Source of the DNA: Candidatus Roizmanbacteria bacterium
GTDB lineage: Bacteria; Patescibacteriota; Microgenomatia; UBA1406; GWC2-37-13
Length of the DNA: 8,293 bases
Direction of reading: 5' to 3'
Assembly (NCBI GenBank): GCA_016186235.1
Contig: JACPMD010000070.1
Location: forward strand, 1 to 8,293
Shown here: in pieces, positions 1 to 6,281 of the stretch
Numbering within the stretch: position 1 is the first letter of the stretch
How the letters are laid out: each line of letters starts with the position of its first letter
Notes under the pieces: model-generated
The model's database searches: none
The model's input: the letters and a program-made list of their open reading frames with translations, nothing else
What the model was told of the DNA's origin: nothing
Position numbers and translations under genes: made by a program

Positions 1-1
1 C

Positions 2-598
2 GCTGACCGGACGGAAGGAAAAGATGAAGGCCAAGCTCTCATGAGGGTTATTCTCTTTGTTTCTCTCGTTTTCCAGTGGGCGAGCATGCTTTTTATCAAT
101 TCGGTCTTCATTCAATATTACATACCGATAAATTGGCTTTATGCAGTCTTCGGCGCCTTTTTTATCGTCAATCTTATTTCGCAGTTTCAGCTGATGCGGC
201 TTCTGCAAAGCGGTGTGGTTTTGATTTTGCTCGTCTTGTTGATTTTTTTGTGGAAGTCGAGTGTTTTAGGAAATTTTGCTCGAGCAAAAATGACAGACGA
301 GGCATTTCCGAGGGAAATAAATGAATATTGGAAGATGATACCAGAGGATCAACCAGCCTATCCAAATGTACTTTTTCGTAAACCTATCTACCCTCTCTTA
401 TGGGGACAGGTAATCTCAGAAAACGTAAGAGACCGCTATCCGCCCGTTTACATAGCAATAGAAAAATATCGCCTCAAGACGCTCACCGGCCTTACCGACG
501 ATTTCTTGTCTTACCTTGATTTTCAGTCACAAAGCTACATTTTGACTCACTATGTAAGGGATTCTCCAGAAAGTAGAATTTGGAGACGGAAAGAGTAA
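2..598 (+). CDS. Polytopic membrane protein with soluble C-terminal tail, probably the 3' end of a GT-C-like gene
   Basis: The reading frame is open to the left edge of the window, so the gene is probably 5'-truncated. The first in-frame ATG is at 41. Counting from that Met, three hydrophobic segments lie at about residues 2-24, 29-50 and 54-72. A hydrophilic tail of about 110 residues follows, rich in aromatic and charged residues (FPREINEYW near 89-97, RKPIYPLLWGQ near 113-123). Three last membrane helices followed by an extracytoplasmic domain fit the end of a GT-C type glycosyltransferase or a related polytopic protein, and the neighbours agree with that. I do not recognise a specific family. 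The alternative is a complete 185-residue protein starting at 41, which has a weak GAAGG at 26-30 in front of it and an ATGA overlap with another frame. It ends 4 bases before the aminotransferase start, so the two are probably co-transcribed. Confidence 0.75.
   Translation, partial: ADRTEGKDEGQALMRVILFVSLVFQWASMLFINSVFIQYYIPINWLYAVFGAFFIVNLISQFQLMRLLQSGVVLILLVLLIFLWKSSVLGNFARAKMTDEAFPREINEYWKMIPEDQPAYPNVLFRKPIYPLLWGQVISENVRDRYPPVYIAIEKYRLKTLTGLTDDFLSYLDFQSQSYILTHYVRDSPESRIWRRKE
588..595 (+). promoter_or_regulatory. Ribosome binding site for the aminotransferase gene
   Basis: The sequence GGAAAGAG ends 7 bases before the ATG at 603. It lies inside the last codons of the upstream gene, whose stop is at 596-598. 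This supports the start at 603 and translation from a shared mRNA. Confidence 0.5.
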
Positions 599-602
599 TA
601 TT

Positions 603-1706
603 ATGAGGGAAATTCCTCTTTTGGATTTAAAGGAACAATATCGCACAATAAAAAAAGAAATTAACGCCGCAATTCAAAATGTCTTGAATGATGCAGCCTT
701 TTCTGGAGGCCCTTACGTCGGACTATTTGAAAAACATTTTGCGAAATACAACGGCGCTCCCTATACGGTAGGCTTGAATAGCGGCACTTCAGCTCTTTAT
801 CTTGCTCTCATTGCTCTGAATATAAAAGCCGGAGATGAGGTGATAGTTCCTGTAAATACCTTTATCGCAACAGCATGGGCAGTTTCATATGTTGGGGCAA
901 AACCAGTATTTGCAGATTGTACTCGTGATACGTGGCAGATTGATCCGTCAAAATTAGAACGAAAGATTAACAGAAAGACCAAAGCGATCATTGGAGTCCA
1001 TCTATTTGGCCAACCTTTCAATATCGATAGAGTAATGGCTACTGCAAAAAAGTATAAGTTAGTTTTAATAGAAGATTGTGCACAAGCACATGGAGGCAGA
1101 TATAAAGGGAAAAAAGTTGGGATGTTTGGCGACATAGGATGTTTTAGTTTCTATCCCAGCAAAAACCTGGGTGCTTATGGAGAGGGCGGAGCGATCGTAA
1201 CGAAAAATCTGGGAATTGCTCAAAGAATCAGGTCGCTGCGAAATCATGGCTCTCTCAAGAAGTATTACCATACAGAAATTGGTTTCAATATGCGTATGGA
1301 CGGAATACAAGCTGCAATTTTAGATGTAAAGCTCAACTATCTCGAGCGGTGGAACAAAAGGCGTCGTCAAATAGCACACATGTACCAAACGCAGATTAAA
1401 AATCCACATATTGTCTTGCAGTACCAGCCTTTGTGGTCTGGATCCGTGTATCACTTGTTTGTTATCAAGACAAAACGCCGGGAAAAATTCATGCGCTCTA
1501 TGGAAAAGAACCGCATAATGACTGCTATCCACTATCCGATCCCTTGCCATCTGCAAAAAGCCTATAATCACCTGGGCTATAAAACTGGCGATTTCCCAGT
1601 TGCAGAATCGTATTCAAAGCAGTGTGTATCGATTCCCATGTATCCTGAAATGACCGACAGTGAAGCAAAAAAAGTTATTGAAGCCATAAATAGATATGAA
1701 GGATAA
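603..1706 (+). CDS. DegT/DnrJ/EryC1/StrS family PLP-dependent sugar aminotransferase
   Basis: This is a complete fold-type I aminotransferase of 367 residues, the usual family length. Enzymes of this family transfer an amino group, usually from glutamate, to a keto-sugar nucleotide in the cytoplasm. Visible landmarks in order are the N-terminal PLLDLKEQY (5-13), the phosphate-binding SGTSAL (60-65), GDEVIVPVNTFIAT (77-90), the cofactor loop IEDCAQAHGG (156-165) with Asp158 expected to pair with the pyridine nitrogen, and SFYPSKNLGAYGEGG (182-196) with Lys187 as the Schiff-base lysine. RNHG (213-216) and the GFNMRMDGIQAA block (227-238) follow. All key residues are intact, so the enzyme should be active. 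The substrate cannot be read from sequence: 3-amino and 4-amino sugars are both possible (FdtB/QdtB-like, or WecE/ArnB-like). No sugar dehydratase or epimerase is in the window, so its substrate must be made by genes elsewhere. Its end overlaps the next gene by 11 bases. Confidence 0.95.
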   Translation: MREIPLLDLKEQYRTIKKEINAAIQNVLNDAAFSGGPYVGLFEKHFAKYNGAPYTVGLNSGTSALYLALIALNIKAGDEVIVPVNTFIATAWAVSYVGAKPVFADCTRDTWQIDPSKLERKINRKTKAIIGVHLFGQPFNIDRVMATAKKYKLVLIEDCAQAHGGRYKGKKVGMFGDIGCFSFYPSKNLGAYGEGGAIVTKNLGIAQRIRSLRNHGSLKKYYHTEIGFNMRMDGIQAAILDVKLNYLERWNKRRRQIAHMYQTQIKNPHIVLQYQPLWSGSVYHLFVIKTKRREKFMRSMEKNRIMTAIHYPIPCHLQKAYNHLGYKTGDFPVAESYSKQCVSIPMYPEMTDSEAKKVIEAINRYEG

Positions 1707-2397
1707 TCCGCAGTTTAGTCTAATTTTAGCCTGCTATAACGAAGAGGAAAACTTAGAAGAAACGGTAAACCAGTCGGTAAAAGTACTCAAGAGTCTTTTT
1801 AAGAGTTTTGAGATCCTGATTATAGACGATGACAGCTTTGATAAAACCTTTTCTATTGCCGCTCGTTTGAGCAGAAAATATCCATCGGTAAGAGTTATAA
1901 AAAACAAGATTAATCTTGGTCAAGGGATAAGTTTTCTTATCGGCTTAAAGGAGGCAAAAGGCGATCTCGTGATGCAGAATGGAGCAGACAGGCCGTTTAA
2001 CATTCGAGATTTAAAAAAAATTTTGCCGCTCCTTCTCGGCAGCGATATCGTGGTAGTTGTTCGAACGAGTCGAGAAGCCTATTCTTTCTGGAGAAAACTC
2101 ACTTCGTGGGGGAATATTCTCTTGCGCTGGATTTTTTTCGGCAGGCAGTTCGCCGACCTAAACTTTGTGCAGGTTTATAAGAGAAAGGTGATTAAAAAAA
2201 TAGATGTCCTTTCACGAAGCGCCGCATTTGTAACCCAAGAGCTTGTCTTACGGGCAAAACAAAGAGGTTATAGAATAATTGAGATAAAACTCCCGTATCA
2301 TAAGCGCAGTGGGGGCGAGGCCCACCACGGAAAAAAAAGAGACATATTGTGGGCGCTCATTGATATGATAAATTTTTGGTTAGAACAGAGAAGATAG
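1696..2397 (+). CDS. Family 2 glycosyltransferase, polyprenyl/dolichol-phosphate mannose synthase-like
   Basis: This is a GT-A fold GT2 enzyme of 233 residues. The N-terminus has the nucleotide-binding strand FSLILACYNEEENL (7-20), then EILIIDDDSFD (39-49) with acidic residues 44-46, then NLGQG (73-77) and the segment GDLVMQNGADRPF (89-101). The last lies where the metal-binding DxD normally sits but reads Gly96-Ala97-Asp98. The C-terminal half has ADLNFVQVYKRKVI (153-166), FVTQELVLRAKQRGYRIIEI (178-197) and a basic, His-rich HKRSGGEAHHGKK (202-214), where related enzymes hold acceptor and phosphate contacts. There is no transmembrane helix. The last helix (about 216-231) is amphipathic and may lie on the membrane. 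Relatives such as DPM1 transfer a sugar from GDP- or UDP-sugar to polyprenyl phosphate, giving donors for GT-C enzymes, which fits the genes downstream. The ATG lies 11 bases inside the aminotransferase gene with no clear ribosome site, suggesting translational coupling. Donor and acceptor are unknown. Confidence 0.88.
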   Translation: MKDNPQFSLILACYNEEENLEETVNQSVKVLKSLFKSFEILIIDDDSFDKTFSIAARLSRKYPSVRVIKNKINLGQGISFLIGLKEAKGDLVMQNGADRPFNIRDLKKILPLLLGSDIVVVVRTSREAYSFWRKLTSWGNILLRWIFFGRQFADLNFVQVYKRKVIKKIDVLSRSAAFVTQELVLRAKQRGYRIIEIKLPYHKRSGGEAHHGKKRDILWALIDMINFWLEQRR

Positions 2398-2406
2398 AAT
2401 TAAAAC

Positions 2407-4005
2407 ATGATAGTCTTTACCATCGCAATAATAGTTAGCATCTTAAATATTCTTCATGTCATCATAGGCTTTGCTAGGGAAACCTCGGAAAGCATTTATA
2501 TGGGAGTAGGGCATTATTATCTCGATTATTATCAATACCTGCAACCGATCGCTTCAGGAATGAGAGGCAAATGGACTATCGAGAATTATTTTACTACAGA
2601 TGATCCTATAAAAACTATCTTTGGCCCATGGCAATATCTTTTGCTGGGAAAAGTCGGAGCTCTGTTTCATCTGTCTCCAGTGCAAACCTATTGGTTTTTC
2701 GTGTTTTTTTTCTCACTTATTCTAGCGGTGCTTATATTTAGGTTCATACAGATGCTTCTTTCACAAGAACCGTTTTATAAACAGATCGCTGCTTTTATCT
2801 TATCTTTGTTTGCAGCCCCATTTTTCCGTATTAGTAAAGTTGGCGAAGTTTTTGTGACTGACATATTTGGATTTTGGAACGACCGTAGCGTTTTGTGGAA
2901 AAGATTTGGAGGAATTCCTTACCATTTGAGCGCCCAGATAATAACCATTATTTTGCTCATTATTACTTCAGATTCGCTTGAAAAAATATCAAAGCTCTCC
3001 TCAGCTTCCATTCTCAAAAGAGGTCTCCTTTGCGGAATTCTTATCATAGTTCTCTTTACTTTTGCTCCTTCCTACGGGATTCTTATCGTGTTATCAAGCA
3101 TGGTCACTACGTCTGTGCTTGTGTGGGGGTCGCTTGGTGATAGAACGACTAAGAAGTTTTCTTTTATTCTCTTTCATCCCATTATTCTGCTACTCGTAAT
3201 TCCTGCAGGTCTCTTTATTAAAAATTATTTTAGTAGTGAACCTTACTTCCTTAGAATCTCGGAGACTGAGAAGGCCTGGCAGATTCACCCTTCATTAAAA
3301 GACGTTATTCTTACCACCGGTCCGATTGTCTTTTTCGCTCTAGTCGGAGTGCCGTTCTTCATAAAACGTCTGAGAGTAGTTCGTCTTTTATTTTTAAGCT
3401 TTATTGCAATAAGTTACCTGTTTTTCTTTAGCGATATTCCTTTTCGTTTAGGAACCACTAACATGCGTTTTTATTCTCCTCTTATTTACGTATTTCTCGG
3501 AGTGTTGGCAGTTCTCATTTTTAAAAGCAAACGTACTCTCCTTGTGGCAACTCTTTTCCTTTTTCTCCTTTTTTTACCTGCAAATATCAAAGCATTTATC
3601 GGCCAATTGAATGATAGAAATATCTTATTATCTCCGATCACCTATTTGCCGGCAGAAGCAGTGGCGGGGTTTGAGTTTTTAGGAAAGTATAGACAAGAAG
3701 GAAATGTGCTTGTGTCTCCGCGTCAATCGTTGGGAATGGTGATGCCAACGTTCATGGATAGACGAATGTATATTGGAAGACCCGCACTCACTCCTTCGTA
3801 TGTTGAAAAAAATCTTTTATCAGAAGGTTTTTTTATGGGTGTTATGTCAAATGAGGAAGCTGAAGATTTTATGCGCAGGAATGAACTTACTTTTGTTGCA
3901 GTGACTTCGTTAGAGGGATATCGAAACGTACCTGATTATCCTTTTTTACGTACTATTTTCAAAAATAATCATGTGGCAATTTTGGAGGTAAAACGAGGTC
4001 AATGA
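2407..4005 (+). CDS. GT-C-like polytopic membrane protein, first of two paralogs
   Basis: The product has 532 residues, with about ten or eleven predicted membrane segments between residue 2 and residue 392 and a soluble C-terminal domain of about 135 residues. After the first helix comes a loop with HYYLD (36-40), GMRGKW (51-56), EN (59-60) and DPIKTI (66-71). An acidic residue in this first outer loop is the catalytic site in GT-C glycosyltransferases, so Asp40 is the candidate. Further motifs shared with the paralog at 6278 are RFGGIPYHLS (166-175), HPSLK (294-298), LTTGPI (302-307) and NMRF (352-355). In the C-terminal domain GRPALTP (457-463) is shared. I infer a lipid-linked-sugar-dependent glycosyltransferase acting on the outer side of the membrane; no substrate is visible. 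Nine bases separate it from the GT2 gene and no clear ribosome site is seen. The ATG at 2407 is chosen because it starts directly before the first helix. It ends in a 4-base ATGA overlap with the next gene. Confidence 0.85.
   Translation: MIVFTIAIIVSILNILHVIIGFARETSESIYMGVGHYYLDYYQYLQPIASGMRGKWTIENYFTTDDPIKTIFGPWQYLLLGKVGALFHLSPVQTYWFFVFFFSLILAVLIFRFIQMLLSQEPFYKQIAAFILSLFAAPFFRISKVGEVFVTDIFGFWNDRSVLWKRFGGIPYHLSAQIITIILLIITSDSLEKISKLSSASILKRGLLCGILIIVLFTFAPSYGILIVLSSMVTTSVLVWGSLGDRTTKKFSFILFHPIILLLVIPAGLFIKNYFSSEPYFLRISETEKAWQIHPSLKDVILTTGPIVFFALVGVPFFIKRLRVVRLLFLSFIAISYLFFFSDIPFRLGTTNMRFYSPLIYVFLGVLAVLIFKSKRTLLVATLFLFLLFLPANIKAFIGQLNDRNILLSPITYLPAEAVAGFEFLGKYRQEGNVLVSPRQSLGMVMPTFMDRRMYIGRPALTPSYVEKNLLSEGFFMGVMSNEEAEDFMRRNELTFVAVTSLEGYRNVPDYPFLRTIFKNNHVAILEVKRGQ
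3984..3989 (+). promoter_or_regulatory. Candidate ribosome binding site for the YfhO-like gene
   Basis: GGAGGT lies 12 bases before the ATG at 4002, inside the end of the upstream gene. A second, shorter match (GAGGT, 3995-3999) is too close to the start to work well. The spacing is a little long, so re-initiation through the ATGA overlap may contribute. Confidence 0.4.
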
Positions 4006-6281
4006 AGAAATGGCTTATCCCGCTGGTTTATATTCTCTGTATTGCATATGTGATGCAAGAGCCTTTGTTTCATCCCGAAAGAAGCCTTGCAGGTATTGAT
4101 TTGAAATTAGCAAACGTTCATTGGCGCGCCTTCACAAAATTCGAACTTCTTAATGGAAGAATTCCTCTTTGGAATGGCTTCATTAATAGTGGTCAGCCTT
4201 TTTTGGCTCATCCCGAATCGGCCTTATTTTATCCCTTTACTTTAGTCTATCTTTTTTTGCCTGTTTCTTATGCAATGACTTTGTTGGTTGCGTTTCACCT
4301 TTTTATCGCCGCTTTCGCAATGGAGAGACTATCTTTCTATCTTATTAAAGATAGATTTGCCTCATTTTTATCAGGTATCAGTTATATGTTGAGTGGTTAT
4401 TTTGTAGCAAAAATATATGCGGGACATCTTTCTTCGCTTTTTACAGCCGCGCTCATACCGATTGTTCTCTATCTTTTTTTTAAGTCATGGCTAGAAAAAA
4501 CAAAAAGATATGTTCTTCACTCAGCGCTTGCATTGACATTACTGATTTTTGCCGGATTTCCTGAAACTACCGCTTATTTTGGCTTATATGTGCTTCTTAT
4601 TATATGCCTCTTTTCTATTTCAGCATATGTAAAAAAATCTCACATTAAGTGGCGAGAATTCATCTTTCCCTTTCGTGTCTTTTTAATTGTATTTATTCTC
4701 GCCTTTTTTATTGGAGCAGTTCAACTTCTACCTAGTCTGGAATATGTCAGACAGACAACAAGAGCAGCAGGAGTACCTTATGAAGAAGCAAACTTATTTT
4801 CACTATCTCCTCAAGACCTTCCCAATTTATTTTCCCCTAGTTTTTACAAGAATCATATAGGGTCAACCTTTCCGTTATGGGAGTCGATGAATTATTTTGG
4901 AAGAATGACACTTATTATGGTTATCGTTGCTATTCTGACAAGGCTTTCGCCATTTGCTTTTGCAGCAACTCTTGGAATAATCTCGTATGCAGTTACCTCT
5001 TCGGCGTTGACTATTGATAAAACCACCATCAACGCTTCTCTCGGAATGCAAACTGTATTTCTAGCTGCGTTTCTTCTTCTATTGATTTTATATTTTGTTC
5101 TTTTTCGCAACAAGAAACATTCAGAAATGTGGCCGTTAGTTTTTGTTCTAACTGCAGTAATAGGATTCTTATTAAGCCTAGGAGAATTTTTACCTTTTCG
5201 TATCTATCAAGTACTTTGGAAATTTATTCCAATCTTTAAACTGTTTCGGATACCGTCTCATTTTTTGCTTTTCACATTGATTTCAGTTTGTGTTCTTGCA
5301 GGATATGGAATCAATCGAATTCGATCGAAGACTCTAAAATATATAATTCTCCTTATTGCAACGATCGATTTTTTAGTCTTTGCCAAACCTTATATGATAA
5401 CCGATACAGCCAAAACATTCCCAATAGATTCACGTCTTACTCAGTCGTTTGCTCAGTTTGATAAAAACTACCGTTTTTACCATAGTTATGGAGCGTATAC
5501 GGAGTGGGGTAATTTAATGAGTCTATTTGACCCAAATTCAGCTATAAGTGAGAGGGTAGAGAGCCTAAAGGGGAGCGATACACTTATTCTTAAATCCTAT
5601 GCAGATTTTGCAAGCATAATCGACGGGCGTACAATAATTCCTTTTTCATCGAGGCCGATTGATGTAGTCATTGATAACTATAATTCACCTCTTCTCGACC
5701 TTTTGTCGACTCGATATTTCATGATGCTTCCTTATGAAGCCGATTTAAGTAGTGTGAATCCTCGTAGGTTTAGGACAATTATTAAAACAGATCGATTTAA
5801 TCTTTATGAAAATGTTAATTCAATGCCGAAGGGAACTATGATCTATCAGGTAGTAAGGAAGGCTACAAATGAGGCTGTTGTAGAGTATATGAGATCAAGT
5901 GACTTCAAGTACGACAAAGAAGTTGTTGTTGAAGAAAATGTTTATCATTTCCTTGAAAACATTACGAATAGGGAAAAAACCTCCGCTGCGAATGTCAAAC
6001 TTCTCTCCCGTTCTCCTACACGGACGCTCTTTGAAGTGACTACAGACTTACCTGGGCTACTGCTTACTTCAGATCTGTACTATCCGGGATGGAAAGCAAA
6101 GCTCGATGGTAAAAAAAATCTACCTGTTATTAAAGCGGATTATGCATTAAGAGGTATTGTCCTTCCTGCGGGGAAATATAGAGTTGAGATGTATTATTTA
6201 CCCGAAAGCCTTATTCTTGGGGGCATTGTAACTCTGCTAACATTTGGTTTGGGAGGAGTATATATTCTTAAAAAAAGATGA
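4002..6281 (+). CDS. YfhO-family polytopic membrane protein (GT-C superfamily-like)
   Basis: The product has 759 residues. After an N-terminal helix (4-20) comes the family signature GIDLKLANVHWRAFTKFEL (31-49), then NGRIPLWNGFINSGQPFLAHPE (51-72), which matches the YfhO pattern of a short loop with an acidic residue (Asp33) followed by a G-x-x-PLWN-type motif. Roughly a dozen membrane segments follow to about residue 460, including the typical FKLFRIPSHFLLF stretch (412-424). A large outer domain of about 270 residues then ends in YYPGWKAKLDGKK (693-705) and LPAGKYRVEMYY (721-732), both characteristic of YfhO C-termini, before a last helix (735-755) and a basic tail. Known YfhO proteins in Firmicutes take part in glycosylating lipoteichoic acid; many others are uncharacterised. 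Its role here is inferred to be transfer of sugar from a lipid carrier outside the membrane. ATGA overlaps join it to both neighbours, so the three large membrane genes are probably translated together. Confidence 0.9.
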   Translation: MKKWLIPLVYILCIAYVMQEPLFHPERSLAGIDLKLANVHWRAFTKFELLNGRIPLWNGFINSGQPFLAHPESALFYPFTLVYLFLPVSYAMTLLVAFHLFIAAFAMERLSFYLIKDRFASFLSGISYMLSGYFVAKIYAGHLSSLFTAALIPIVLYLFFKSWLEKTKRYVLHSALALTLLIFAGFPETTAYFGLYVLLIICLFSISAYVKKSHIKWREFIFPFRVFLIVFILAFFIGAVQLLPSLEYVRQTTRAAGVPYEEANLFSLSPQDLPNLFSPSFYKNHIGSTFPLWESMNYFGRMTLIMVIVAILTRLSPFAFAATLGIISYAVTSSALTIDKTTINASLGMQTVFLAAFLLLLILYFVLFRNKKHSEMWPLVFVLTAVIGFLLSLGEFLPFRIYQVLWKFIPIFKLFRIPSHFLLFTLISVCVLAGYGINRIRSKTLKYIILLIATIDFLVFAKPYMITDTAKTFPIDSRLTQSFAQFDKNYRFYHSYGAYTEWGNLMSLFDPNSAISERVESLKGSDTLILKSYADFASIIDGRTIIPFSSRPIDVVIDNYNSPLLDLLSTRYFMMLPYEADLSSVNPRRFRTIIKTDRFNLYENVNSMPKGTMIYQVVRKATNEAVVEYMRSSDFKYDKEVVVEENVYHFLENITNREKTSAANVKLLSRSPTRTLFEVTTDLPGLLLTSDLYYPGWKAKLDGKKNLPVIKADYALRGIVLPAGKYRVEMYYLPESLILGGIVTLLTFGLGGVYILKKR

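Noticed and set aside
76..365. Short frames in other registers of the first gene (76-324 plus, 174-365 minus)
   Set aside because: The overlapping frame has a coherent membrane-helix pattern; these have neither a ribosome site nor a sensible composition.
797..1571. Minus-strand open frames opposite the aminotransferase (797-1135, 1065-1310, 1320-1571)
   Set aside because: They lie antisense to a gene with a complete set of family motifs, and their translations show no recognisable domain.
2701..2711. T8 run as a frameshift site in the first GT-C-like gene
   Set aside because: The frame continues normally for hundreds of codons with matching paralog motifs on both sides, so the run is only Phe codons in a membrane helix.
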